49,615 nucleotides of DNA from NCBI GenBank assembly GCA_001584585.1, contig LSYV01000093.1:75743-125357 (forward strand), in the 5' to 3' direction. The position numbers were made by a program, and so were the translations under genes. This document shows positions 23,691 through 34,648 of this stretch, in pieces. Source of the stretch: Gonium pectorale. Lineage: Eukaryota; Chlorophyta; Chlorophyceae; Chlamydomonadales; Volvocaceae. Within the stretch, counting starts at the first letter, position 1; each line of letters begins with the position of its first letter. The notes beneath the pieces are model-generated. The model had not been told where the DNA came from. It ran no database searches and saw only the letters and a list, made by a program, of their open reading frames with translations.

Positions 23691-24820
23691 AGAGGTGCGG
23701 CTTCCTCACCTGCGGTTACGCGCTGGTTTAGCGCGGGGCAACAGGCCGGCTTATTACTGGGGCCGGGGGCGCAGCGAGCGAGGGGGCACGCGCGTGCGTT
23801 GCGTACTGGTGCGCCAAGTCATCGCGAGTGGTCGAACCGCGCCTCGTCATGGCTGGCTTACGGTATGCATGGAATCGTCGAACTGGGCTCGAATGAACGC
23901 AAGCCCCCCCCCCTCAACGGTCAAGCGCCGTCCCTGCAGCCATCCAGTACGCAGTACCCTGCTCATGGCCCGGGCCCGCAGGGCACTCCGAAAAACCTGA
24001 GTCCAAGCCGAACCACTGCCAAAAGGATTGGGCGTTGGCTCAAGCAAGCAAGCAAAACAAGTCCACGGACGGATGAACTTCGGACTTCGACCCTGTTGCC
24101 TTCCAACGGGCCAGGGCCCGCCCCCACGCTGGCCCACGGGCGTGGGCCCGCGCACGGGACCTCTGCACAGCGTCACATTGCATGATCATGTCATGTGCCC
24201 GGATGCCACCCATGCACTGATTTCACTCGCACTTCGGACTATTCACGCTGGCGCTGCTGCGCAGTCAGGGTGGGCAGCCGTGTCAGCCCCCAGGACGGGT
24301 GGCCGCAGCCTCTCTTTCATGAATTACCGGTAATTGCCAGCGATCGGCTTCCATCCTCAATCGGCTGCAGCCGCGCCCTGCGCCGCCGGCCGACAAGCAA
24401 TGCCGCAAGGACCAGCAGCACCACCAGCAGGCCCACGCCGCCGCCAACCGCCCTGCCGATGATCGCAGCCGTGTTGGAGCTCGGGCCGCCGCCCGTCGCC
24501 CCGGATCCCCCGCTGTCCGGCGCCTGCACCACCACGGAGCTGCCCGCCGCACCGACGCGGCACACCACGCGGCAACCCGGGACCCGTTCTAGCTAACTGT
24601 TACAAGGGACGAGGCCACTGCGCACAAAGCCGTGGACAGCGTTGTGGCGGCGGAGGGGCCGCACTGAAGGTCATTGTCATAGTCAGACGATGAGACGGCG
24701 GCGGCGCCGTACAGCACAAGCGTCGCGGGCACGTCGGTGTCGGGGGTGCTGCGTGCTGGCGGCGAGTTGCGCGGTGGTCGTGGTTCCGATCGATTCGGTT
24801 TCGGAGGCGGTGGTGGTAAT

Positions 24821-25200
24821 AGCAAAGAGAAAACAAAGACCGGGTAGGCGACCTCCACGGCCATACGTACACACCCGCCGGGTAGAGAGCATGGCGGGCG
24901 AAGAAGAAGAACCGACGGGCACTCCCGGTTCATGCCAGCAGCAAAGTTACCTGCTGGTGAAATGTGGAGGCAGAAGACCCGTTGGGCGCTGTGTTGGACG
25001 TAGTCACCAATCCATCGGCGGCCCAGCCAGGGGCGGCCAGCGGTTACTAAACCCGGGGCGCCAGACCGCCAGTCCGCCACTCCGGACCGCCGGGCGGCGA
25101 GAAACAGACCTGAAAGGGGGACATCTTCGAAGTCAGGTACCGTCGGTACAGGCAGAGGTCGCGGGCATGAAGACATGGCGACGCGCAGATGCAGGCCACA
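24821..25200 (+). repeat. About 400-bp dispersed element, copy A (family 3)
   Basis: Shares, in order, an A-rich head, a cacacccg box, a catggcgggcgaag box, agttacctg, gaccaatccatcggcggccc-like, agcggttac, acagacctg, tcaggtaccgtc and gcgggcatg with 26016-26410. It is non-coding and lies in an intron of the REJ-type gene. Confidence 0.7.
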
Positions 25201-26015
25201 ACATTCTTTCCCATACTCAAGTAATGGCAGCAATGGCGACTACCGCGGCGAGTTAGGCGCTGGTGTTGGCGGCGGTCGGATTGGTGCCGGACGCGGTGGT
25301 GGTGATGGCAGCCATGGCGACCGCTGACACGTAGACCCCTGCGTCCCCCGCAGACAGGTAGGGCCCGCCTGGCACGGCCATCCGCGCCAGGACGTCCCCA
25401 ACCTGGCTGGGCAGAATGAACAAGTCCAACAGGCGAGGGATTGTCAGGGCCCAAAGGTGGCCTGTGCCAATCCTTGACACCACCATTGACCAAGATGGCG
25501 GTGGCGGCCGTGGAGGCTTCCTGCAGAGACCGGCGGCGCCGGCCCGCCGGTATGGCAGTGGCGTGGGAGATGGAGGGGGTCATGGCGAAGCCGAACAGGC
25601 GGCACAGCTCGGTGACAAAGGCAATGGTGGCGGCCACGTCGGGGGTAGTGCCGTTGGTGGAGGCGGCGGCGGTCAAGGTAGCGGCGGCTGCGGCGGCGAT
25701 GAGGTCCTCCTTGGCTGCGAGGCGGCGGCGGCTGAGGCCAGGGACGTGATGGCGGCGACTGCCTGGGGAGCCTGCGGGGCGCAGGGCGGGTTGGGGTAGG
25801 GGTCTGTGTAAGACAGTGGGGCAGTGACCTTGACAGTGTCCTCCACGAAGCCGAATGAAGCGATGGGGCACCACACCGCTGGTGAGCATGCGCGAAGTTG
25901 CAGTAGTGAAGGGCTATCGACCCGACCACCGCCCCCGCACTCCCCCGCACGCGTCTTACGTCCAAGCCAACCGGACTTTTCGCGGCTGCTGCCTAGGTCA
26001 CGGAGCCATCAGGAG

Positions 26016-26410
26016 TAAAAAAGAGAACCAGAAACAGGGAAGCCAGCCTCTACGGACATACACACCCGAGGGTGTGATGTTTCCAGCAGGGCGCCGAGCC
26101 GAAGGCATGGCGGGCGAGGTTGCCCTTGTCCCTTGTTGTTCCATCGGCGCCCCCGACGGGCCCTCCCGGTGTGTCACCAGAGTTACCTGACTACAAGTAG
26201 AGGGTGGGAGGGTCCGGCGAGCGGTCGACGAGGTGACCAGTCCATCGGCGGCCAGCGGTTACCATTTGCGGGGCGCCCAGCCCGCACCCCCGAACCGCCG
26301 ATTGGCGTAATACAGACCTGGAATGGACGACAGAAACATGGAGTCAGGTACCGTCTGCGCTCGAAGCAGTCGCGGGCATGTGGACAGGGTTGGCGCGCAG
26401 AAGCAGGCCA
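26016..26410 (+). repeat. About 400-bp dispersed element, copy B (family 3)
   Basis: A direct repeat of copy A about 1.2 kb away, diverged but colinear over nearly 400 bases. Its family also has end fragments at 866, 23646 and 44766. I could not define terminal inverted repeats or a target-site duplication by eye. Confidence 0.7.
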
Positions 26411-28274
26411 TAGCACTCCCGTCCCCGTAGTTGGCCGCCGATGGACTGGCAGGAAAGAGAGGGGCGGTAGTCCGCACGGGCGAGGGGAAGGGGCCCAGGT
26501 ACGGCAGCGCGCGAGTCCTACATGCACGGGCTCGTGGAAACGGGGCAAAACGTGCACGTTACCCGCCGGCTGTAGCTATCGCGTTTATCGTTGGCCTTCT
26601 CAAGCCTCGCAGCGTGGCGGACCTGGTAGCCTTGCCCAATCCATAACAGTAACCAGGGAGCTGAGGGGGTTCCTCACGGTGGCAGAAAAGAGTCGACGTG
26701 CCAGGGACAGCTTCCGTTCCATAGCCGTGACGCGACGGGGCTCGGCCCGGTCGGCCCTCCGCACCTTTGCAGCCTCCGCCCACCAGCTCCGCGGCCAGTC
26801 GCAGGTCCGCCCCGATGCGGGCCTGCTGCAGCGGCGGGCCCGCGATGGCCACCACCGGCACCGGAACGGAGGTGGCTGCGGAGCGGCGGAAGCCGACGCT
26901 GACGGAGCTCCTGGTGCCCAGCCAGGACTGCAGGTGACCTGCGGGGCGCGGGGGGCGGCGGGACGGCGTGCGGTGGGTAGCTTCCATTTGAAGCGCAGAG
27001 CTGCAACGGCAGGCCCCTTGCCCACGCGGCGCGTACAGGCCGCTGGCGCGCTAGCACCTCCACACGGACGGTCTCAGTCAGTCTACAACCTGCAATCTCC
27101 CTATCCCGCTTCCTTACACCGCGCGGCTCCGATGCAAGGCCGCGACCTGTATGAGCACAGGCGCCGCCCAGCCGCTGTCGACGGGCAGGCAGAAAGGGGA
27201 GCATGCACAGGGAGCGGGAAGCCATTGGACTGCAGGATATGGGCGCTGTGGCCGGGCCATCACATACGTTGTACCAATAAATATCAGATAGTTGAAGCTG
27301 CGGGCACTTTGCCCTAGGCGCACCTGATATCGGCGGAGACGTTGTTCACACCGTCAACGGCGGCTTGCAGTACAGCACGGCCGGCTGCAGCGCCGAATCT
27401 CTGTACGGCCGACCAGTCTGCGGCGTCGTTCCAGTTAGCTCACCCCCAGGGGTCCACTGACTGCGAAGCGCCGAAGGTGGTTGCGGCCGCCTGCGCCAGG
27501 GCGGTGGACGCCCCGAGCAGGGAGCCGCTGGCGCTCTCGCAAGCGGCGGAGGAGAGGAGCGAAGGACCCGACAGGAGAACGAGAGGAGCCGCGCAGCTGC
27601 TGCAATACGAGACCTGGAGGGGCCGGTGCACCGGGCAGGGCGGAGCGTGCGGCAGTGTGAGACGGAGCCGTTGGCACGGGTGCTGGGCTGTAATAGCATG
27701 GTGATGGAGAAGTGCCAGCAACAGGGCGTTCCATGAGGTGGAGGGATCCCTGCGCGCTTTCCGAGCGACGCACCCCACCCGCCTCCTCCAGTGCCTCCCC
27801 CCCCCCCATGAGCACATAACGTGGCGTTCCCGGTGAAGGGCAGCGAGGTGCAGAGCGCGCTGACGAGCGTACCGCGGCCGGCAGGAGCACCAGCGTCGCG
27901 CCCGTACGTGGGCTGCGCAGTGCGGCCCAGGGGGGGGGCATGAGGCAACATAGGACAGGAGACTTGTAACAAGACCACCGGGCACACAATTCGGCGTCAG
28001 GTCACCGGAGCCCACTCACGGAGATGGTGGCGCTGCTGGCGAGCAGGTAGACGGTGAGCCCCAGGCCGCCCGCCGAGGTGCTGCACAGGGCGCCGTTGCC
28101 GCCCAGCACCGCCACTGTGGCCTGATCAAACACGCAGCCACACGGCACGGTGAGGAGGGGGGCCGCCCGCGCGGACAGGCTGACCGCCACTGAGCGGCCG
28201 TCGTTGGACAGCAGCTGGGCACCAGCTATCACCAGCGATCGGGTCTGATGCTTCGTGGTCGCGGCTCCCACAGA

Positions 28275-29232
28275 CTGGACGGACGTACCAGGCACGGGAC
28301 TGGAAGGGATAGGCGCGCCGTTCATGTGAGTGAGAAATCTTCCATTACAACAGAGCGTTATGGCGGCGCTCCAGCGGACGTAAGGATGAGGGTGCACATG
28401 CCGTGACGCGCAGGGGCCGCTGCCACGTACAGAGCCCCAGCAGGGAACAGGGAACAGGAAACAAATAGTACCGGTAGGCGGGCAACTGCCGTGAGCGAGC
28501 GCGGCGAGGGATGGGGCGGTGCGGTCATGTGGCATGCCCCCCGACCATCGTGTGGGACGCGGGGCTGCGGCGCAGGCAAGAGATGAACGCACGAGCGCAA
28601 GGGCGGGGGGGGGGGTAACGTTATGTGTGTCGGCCCGTGCGTGTGAGCTATTTCGATGCAGCTCAGCGGCGCTGCAGGCATTTGGCTTCCCAAGCATCTG
28701 CTTGCCTCACACACCGTTCATGGCTTGGGGGGAATCCGTACCCACCGTGCCCAACCACGGCGAACACGGCGTACCGTATGCACTTTCGGAGCACCCACGG
28801 TATGGACTTGTTGCCGACTGCGGCAGAGCATAGGCGCTCCGACTTCTGTCTTTTCTTGCTGCTCGTCTGCACATTCGCGAGCACGTCGCGACGGCACCCA
28901 AGTCAGATCTTCTAACAGTATCGCATGGCCCGCTGAATCGGATCACGCGAAACACTGTGTTTTCGGAGGCTGACTGTTACGATCACCAGAGCTAGCAACA
29001 CCGGATTATCCATTCTACGGCGCGCTTTTTCCCTATTTCAGGGACGAGTGAAAGCCGCCGTACGTGGCACGCACTTCGCGCACTTCATGCAACGAGAACC
29101 GCTGCACGACCGGCGCCCCTCGAGACCTTCACCCAGTTTTAACCCAGATTGCCATAGCATACCATCTGAGTTGCCACTCATTCCAGCAGCGCATTGCTTC
29201 GACACTCGCTTCTGCAGCGACCTTGCTTGGGA
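28275..29232. other. Divergent intergenic region, no gene seen
   Basis: Lies between the 5' side of the REJ-type gene (minus) and the H3-tail-like gene (plus). No signal peptide exon for the former could be recognised here. A G-run is at about 28606-28615. Confidence 0.5.
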
Positions 29233-29828
29233 ATGGCTCGCACAAAGTCTGAGGCTCGCAAGAGCGACGGCCAAGGCGCAGCACGCCGAGGCCCCAGTGG
29301 TGTCAAGGCCAAACCGGAAAAGGCAGCGCCCAAGGACGCAAGCTTCGTCGTGTCGTCTCTGCAGGAGTGGCAACCGGATGGCTGGCACAGCTATCAGGGA
29401 CCCGGCACCCGCGAGACAGACTCCGTCCACAAAACTCTCAAGGCCGCCAATAAGCGAGCGCGAGAGCTCTTCTTCAAGGTGCGCGTGGCACGTCTCGGCT
29501 GATTACAAGCGCGCGGCTCCATGTCCGCAGCCCTTACTCGTTGGGCTGCCAGGGCCTAGCTGGGAACTAGTGTACATTGGCTCCGTGTCCAGCAAATGCC
29601 ATTGTGCAAGAACGCCCCCTGGCGCTTATCTCTACGCTCGCACGGACCTGACTTGCCCCCTGCATCCCGCAGGAGAACCCCTGGGGCCTGGGGGCCGACG
29701 AAATCGAGAACGAGGACGTGGAGGAGGAGGTGGATGAGTTTGGCTGCGTGACCCTGACCGTGTGCCCGCCCGACAGCGAGATGTGGGAGGTCCAGGTCGA
29801 GATGGTCGCGAGCAAGAAGAAGAAGTAG
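29233..29828 (+). CDS. Small two-exon protein with histone H3-like N-terminus
   Basis: Exon 1 is 29233-29478 (82 codons, phase 0); the donor is aag/gtgcgc. Exon 2 is 29673-29828 after tgcatcccgcag. The product is 133 residues. It starts MARTKSEARKSDG, against ARTKQTARKSTG in histone H3 after Met removal. A basic Lys/Ala/Pro-rich tail runs to about residue 34. Then comes a globular-looking part with WQPDGWHSYQGPGTRETDS, a basic helix (KTLKAANKRARELFFK), NPWGLGADEIE, an acidic stretch, a strand-rich end (VTLTVCPPDSEMWEVQVEMV) and KKKK. It lacks the histone fold, so it is not a histone. I do not recognise the family. A nuclear location is suggested by the basic stretches only. The start is the first in-frame ATG, with G at +4. 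Confidence 0.75.
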
Positions 29829-30511
29829 GCGGGAGCCAAAGCAAGCTCGGAGAGGCTGCTGGGGTGAGCGTGTGCTCCAGCACACGAAGTGGCGTACCGT
29901 CATTTCAAGGTTGAAGGCAGAGAGTCTAAACAGTGCTGGCTTCTCGTGTATGCTGATGATAGCCGTCATTGTGTGGCCCCCGCTGTGTGGATGGCCATGG
30001 GACCGGGTTTCGATCCCTTGGGCCACACCCATCCAAGCCAATGAACGGATAACGCCTAATTGGTAGGGTGAATCGGGAGCCAGGGCGCCCCTTTCCAGTT
30101 GGTTGAAGAGTCAACGTCGAAAGCCGGCATTAATGCCATGCCGCTGGTTGCACAGGCATGGCGCACAGGCATGGCGAGAGCATCGTAATGGCATCCGGCC
30201 TACTTGCAGAGGAGAGTTTGGGTAATCGACCAGGGTGCATCGGCAGGCTGCTGCATGCCCGCAGACACATGTGTTGTACTCGTGCATCCGTTGCGATCTG
30301 CCTGGTTCTGTTGTACAGCTTTACGTTGCACGTAGAAATGCTGAGCTGGCGTGTGTTGAGCGGCGATGGCCGATGGACCTATGGGCCGCTGGTTGATTTC
30401 GTACAGTGTGTGCTGTCTTTGTACCCTACTAGATCGGCCTCACACCTGGAGCATCTCGCTCTGGTGAGCGAAGTGATGGCCGTGCTTCCTGAGCTTGCAA
30501 GGCAAAAGCTG

Positions 30512-30516
30512 TGTAA
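30512..30516 (+). terminator. Candidate polyadenylation signal TGTAA
   Basis: First TGTAA downstream of the TAG stop at 29826-29828, giving a 3' untranslated region of about 690 bases. Confidence 0.35.
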
Positions 30517-32354
30517 TCTTCCGGTCAGTGGAACGGACTGGGCCCATCTCCGCAACAGGAGCATAGAGTAAGGCAAATGCAGACGTTTCCTTTTCCAGGT
30601 CCAGCCAGTCGAATGTGGCAATAACCTACCCAGCCTCCCCGTGCAGCTTTGTAAACAACTCTCAGGCAGGAATTTGACTACGCCAACCTCCGTTGAAGGT
30701 TGGCTCTGGGACCACTCTGGATGCGGTGCAAGAGACAGCGGCCCTAGTCACGGTAAACGGGAGCCCTACGCGGGCCAGCTCACGGGGTCACGCATCCCTA
30801 CACTTCCACGACAGCGCACAGCCGTACTGCCGTACTACCCCGTGCGCACTCTTGCGGCCTTCGTGCGCCTACACAGCCCCTTTCGGCGCCACCACCGTAG
30901 CCCACTTAGGTCACAGGGTCCTGCTCTGTCATTCGTTGCATTTGCGCTACGTTTCGCTTCTCGACTCACTCCTCTCGACTGACACTCCTCGCTGTGCCCC
31001 TTCCCGCCGCTCCACCTGGCCCGGCGCGCTTTCCCGGTGCTTGTAGGTAAAACGGTAGTCAGCGGGTCGGGGAGCTGGGTGGGCTGGGAGCCGGGAGACA
31101 TGCACCAGCCAGCATGCGATGCACGTAGACCAGACAAGGCGCATCCCAGCACGGCATTGCATAGAGAGAATTCTGGGCCGCATCGAAGGCTACGGTGGTG
31201 GTCGCCGCCGAACTAAGATGCCGGGACATCACCCCTTCGACTACCTCAGGAGCTGGGTCCTACAACGACACCATCACTTTCGCGCTTACGCTCGTCGTAT
31301 GCGTCGTTTCATTTCAACACGGTAAACGAAGCTCAGTGACAGGCCACCACAGAAGCACGACACATGGCCAACGCTCTGCACGGCTGGCGATCCCAGCTGT
31401 ATGGGCAAACGTCAGGGCCCTTGACACAGCGCACCAGCATCAGCACGTACGGCACCCAAGCACAGCTGTACGGCCATAAGTGCAGAGAGCGCCCTGCCTC
31501 GGTCCAACGGCGGCACCCAGCCCCTGCGTGTCCATGACCCCATGCTCTCCACGCCTACACCGTGTTGGCGCCCATGACCAATAGATTTCGCGTACTTGTT
31601 GTGGCGACGCAGGTGCCCGAGCTGATTAAGAACACGGGCCCGTACCTGTCCAACGTTCCAACAACGCTCAGAGGACCGCTGTTCTCCCGGTGCGCCTTTC
31701 CCAGCGATACATCATCCGCAGCCCGCATACGTCATTCCGGCATCTTAAGCCCTGCGCACGAAGAGCGTTGGAACGGCCGGCCGCAACACCTTTGCCAGTC
31801 CACGCCAGGCCGCACCGCCTTCCTCGGCCGCTGCTGCCAGCGTGCCGAGCTGCACCCCTGCTGCGTGGGGCCTCCCAACGACGGTCAACCACCCCTGCCT
31901 GCGACAACGTGACCTCCCGCCGCTGGCGATCGCCGCACACCAGGACATCCCATCCGCACGGCGCAGCGGAGTTCCGGTCCCGGCATCAAAACGGCCGAAA
32001 GCTCCATCCTTCCACAACATCTACGCCCTTGTGCTCACGTCACAATGGCCATGCTGGTTACGGGCGCGTGGTCAAACACACATAGGCAAGCCACAAGCAT
32101 GGGGTTTGCGCGGCGGTTGCCACAAGGTGCCTCAGCCGCTCCTCGCCCAGCTGGTCACGGGCACTCCGGCTATTTCACTTGCCTGGACCTTCCGCTTGCA
32201 CATCTCGTTTGCCCACGCTTTAACTCACCAGGCCACCCCTTCAAGATGCTTGGAGCAGCTAATGAATATTTGCCACCCGTCCAACAGGGAACCACCAATC
32301 CCAGCGCTTCCTCGCTCAAGCCTCGGCCCCGGCAGAGCCGTCTGACCAGCCCCG
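30517..32354. other. Intergenic, one dispersed repeat, no gene seen
   Basis: No recognisable coding exon on either strand. It contains a 58-base dispersed repeat at 31262-31319 and the 3' flank of RPB8. I found no TGTAA close to the RPB8 stop. Confidence 0.5.
31262..31319 (+). repeat. 58-base dispersed repeat (family 1), copy A
   Basis: acaacgacaccatcactttc, cgcttacgctcgtcgtatgc, then gtcgtttcatttcaaca. It is identical to 44163-44220 except for one base (ctcgtcg against cccgtcg). A third, inverted copy is cut by the right edge of the window. Confidence 0.85.
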
Positions 32355-34648
32355 CTAGAGCTTCTTGAGCAGCAGGTACACGTTGTTGTCCACCTCGAGT
32401 GCCTCCAGCTTGCCGGGGTCGCCGGACAGCTTCATCAGCAGTCCCCCGAACGACACAAACACCTCCACCTGCGGGCGCGGCGCGGAGCGGCGAAGGCAAA
32501 AAAGCGCAGGAGGGGGGATCGGAGGATGGTACGGAGATCACAGTGGTGAGACCGGCGGCGCATGCCATCCCGGCCCATCAAAAGCCGAGCGGCAAAACGT
32601 ATGCCCTGAGCGGTGAGGGCAAGACTCAGGGGATAGCGAGCAGTCCCATGGGGCCGCTCGGCCGTGAGGGCCGCGAGCATGGCAGTCGCTCGTTGACGAG
32701 TCGGGGGTGCATGGATCGGGTAACTCCGTAATGCGGGTACGTCGGTGTGCCAGAGCGCGGAGAAAGCATGCCGCACGGGGGGATGCGTAAGAGGGAGCTC
32801 CTCATCCATGCCCCACCGAGCTTCACGGCGCCAGGCGATGAAAGCCCGACCCATGGGTCGTTTCCGGCGCGGACAACGCGCCGCATTGCGCAGACTGTGG
32901 ACTGGCCCCGGCCTGACCTTGCAACGTGAGCACCGCCCCCTCCTCCCCGCTACACACCCGTTAGACTCGCGATAACGCAGCCCGCAGTCCCGCCCCAAAC
33001 GATCCACGGCTGTGCCATGAAACTGTACGGTACCCCCATCGACATAACTTGGCCTGCCCCGCTCGGACGAGCCCTTTTCCAACCTGGCCCCGGCACGACC
33101 CACGGGCCATCCGCCCATGCGACCCGTGGCTGCTCCGGTCAACACCCCTCCCCCTCAGGCCAGACCGACAACAGTCCGGCCGGTCCATGCTACGGCAACC
33201 CCTGCCCCGGTGTGGAAGCCAGTGCGTTCACTAAACGCAAAACGCAAGTGTGGCGACCTCAGGATTCGTGGATTCGTGCCTGGCCGCCAGCCGCATAGCC
33301 CATTTTTTTGTGTGGAAAGGTTACAGGCGGAGAGGCGAGAAAGGGCGCAGACAACGGGAGGGACAGGCAGCCTGCCACGGTAGGGTGCCAGGCAGCACAC
33401 ACGATGTGTCGTACCTTCATGTTGTTATCTTTGTACTTGAACACCTTGCCGTGCATGACGTAGTCGTAGTTGTCCATGAGCGTACGGCGCCCACTGATGG
33501 CGGGGAAGTCCTGTGCCCGCCCGGCCGGCAGGGGACCACCACACCGCGTGTTGAGCCACGTAATGCTCGCACGAACGAAATAAGAGTGCGCACGGCAGGC
33601 CTCGCATTGCGCTGTTGCCGCCACACATCCAGTCCCCTAGCTTCCGAGCTGGCAAAAGATAGAGCGCCGGCCGACACCGCAGAAGACGTGCGGCGCCTAA
33701 GCCTAGCCTAAGCAGCAGCGAAACCGACATAACGCCCTAGAATGCGACTCCACGGCAAGATCCCGAACGAGCATGTACCCAGCACTCGCAACCAGGAAGG
33801 GACGGTCCGGCAACCCGGCATGCCCGTATTCGTGCGCTCTTGTTCAGCTGCCCGCGCAACGGCCTCCCGCAGCCAGTGCATCAGCGGGCGGCATGTACGT
33901 ATGCCATAGCGGCCGCGGACATGCATCGAATGTCATCAGCCCGCCGCAGAGAAGCGGACCCCCCTGCTCACCGCGTCATACAGTTTGCTCCCCGGCGTGG
34001 CATCCAGGTTCAACGTCCACGCCAGCACAAAGCTGAACTTGTCGTTGCGCTGTGGGGCCAGCGCAGGGCAACGAGGTGAGAACGGGCCCAGCAGGCACGT
34101 GGCATGGGGCTGAGGTGGAGATGCGCCAAGCCGCACAGGCTGGGGGGTGGCAAAAGGGGCCGTGACGCGGTCGGGGCGGTCCGACGCGCGTCACAATGAC
34201 GGTGTGCACTCGGCGGGACACGGCCGGGAAAACAAGATGATGGTCGTGTTAGGCCCGCACATGCAGGCAGAGGAACGAGCCATGCAATGTGAGCATGGCG
34301 GACTCTAGCTGTTTGCGGGGTGGAGTCCAGGAGTGGGCGGGTACGCTAAGGGTGGGAGTGCGCAGGTACGTTGGGGCGGGGGGTGGGCCCCTATTCCCGC
34401 AGAGCCCACCTGGAGCGGAAACAGTTCCGTATTGATGTCAATGTGCAAGTCCATCTCGTAGAGGTCGCTATGACAGACGAAGCGCGAGACTGCGGGGCGC
34501 ACACATGGCAGCGCCGTCAGCGATGGCGGTACTGCGTGTGTGCACCCAGAGGTGGGAGCCACGCACCATTGTCAAATTTCTTGCCATCAGGGTCCTTGTC
34601 GACAACGTCAAACACGTCCTCAAAGAGAATGGGCTGGCTCCGCGCCAT
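32355..34648 (-). CDS. RPB8: RNA polymerase I/II/III common subunit RPB8 (RPABC3)
   Basis: Five exons join in frame: 34648-34567, 34489-34410, 34049-33972, 33510-33415, 32468-32355, giving 149 residues against about 150 for the human protein. RPB8 is a small OB-fold subunit shared by the three nuclear RNA polymerases. Recognisable family segments are ILFEDVFDVVDKDPDGKKFD at the start, SRFVCHSDLYEMDLHIDIN, NYDYVMHGKVFKY, and the C-terminal signature VSFGGLLMKLSGDP...YLLLKKL. The start ATG lies just before the conserved first strand, as in other RPB8 proteins. All junctions are GT-AG with matching phase, and there is no defect. It is a single-copy-type housekeeping gene, useful for placing the species. 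Confidence 0.96.
33310..33373 (+). repeat. Dispersed repeat (family 2), intact copy
   Basis: gtggaaaggttacaggcgga, then gaggcgagaaagggcgcaga and caacgggagggacaggcag. Related to 1031-1094 and inverted at 2175-2250. It lies in the last intron of RPB8, antisense to that gene. Confidence 0.7.

Larger units (their letters stand above)
20744..24316. other. Intergenic, repeat-bearing, no gene seen
   Basis: No frame has a recognisable domain or a convincing splice chain. The stretch holds a T10 run (21521-21530), a duplicated block (22140-22212 and 22341-22462), two perfect palindromes (22636-22661, 23416-23439), a (TAA)13 microsatellite and a short family 3 fragment. It contains the 5' flank of the lectin gene on its left and the 3' flank of the REJ-type gene on its right. 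Confidence 0.55.
24317..28274 (-). pseudogene. REJ-type single-pass surface protein, possibly decaying
   Basis: Exons I can support, 5' to 3': 28274-28020, about 27560-27342, 26927-26765, about 25730-25515, about 25425-25320, 24748-24626 and 24539-24317. The first encodes a beta-rich unit with CGCVFDQAT and LGGNGALC, and the third contains VVAIAGPPLQQARIG; I associate both patterns with REJ/polycystin-1-type ectodomains of volvocine algae. Ala-rich exons follow. The last exon has a hydrophobic helix (GLLVVLLVLAALLVG), then RRRRAR and a short tail, so a type I anchor. Phases fit for the last two junctions. Odd points: an in-frame TGA near 27432 inside an otherwise open exon, a frame switch near 25735, and no signal peptide exon found upstream. 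It could be a pseudogene, a gene with sequence errors, or an incomplete model. Confidence 0.5.

Noticed and set aside
26133..27317. 394-codon plus-strand open frame
   Set aside because: Overlaps minus-strand REJ-type exons, runs through the repeat element and has no domain; it is long only because the DNA is GC-rich.
27425..27440. Selenocysteine reading of the in-frame TGA in the REJ-type gene
   Set aside because: Green algae do make selenoproteins, but no redox motif surrounds this TGA and no SECIS-like hairpin was recognised; decay or error is simpler.
29233..29828. Divergent histone H3 gene
   Set aside because: Only the first dozen residues match; the histone fold helices are absent.
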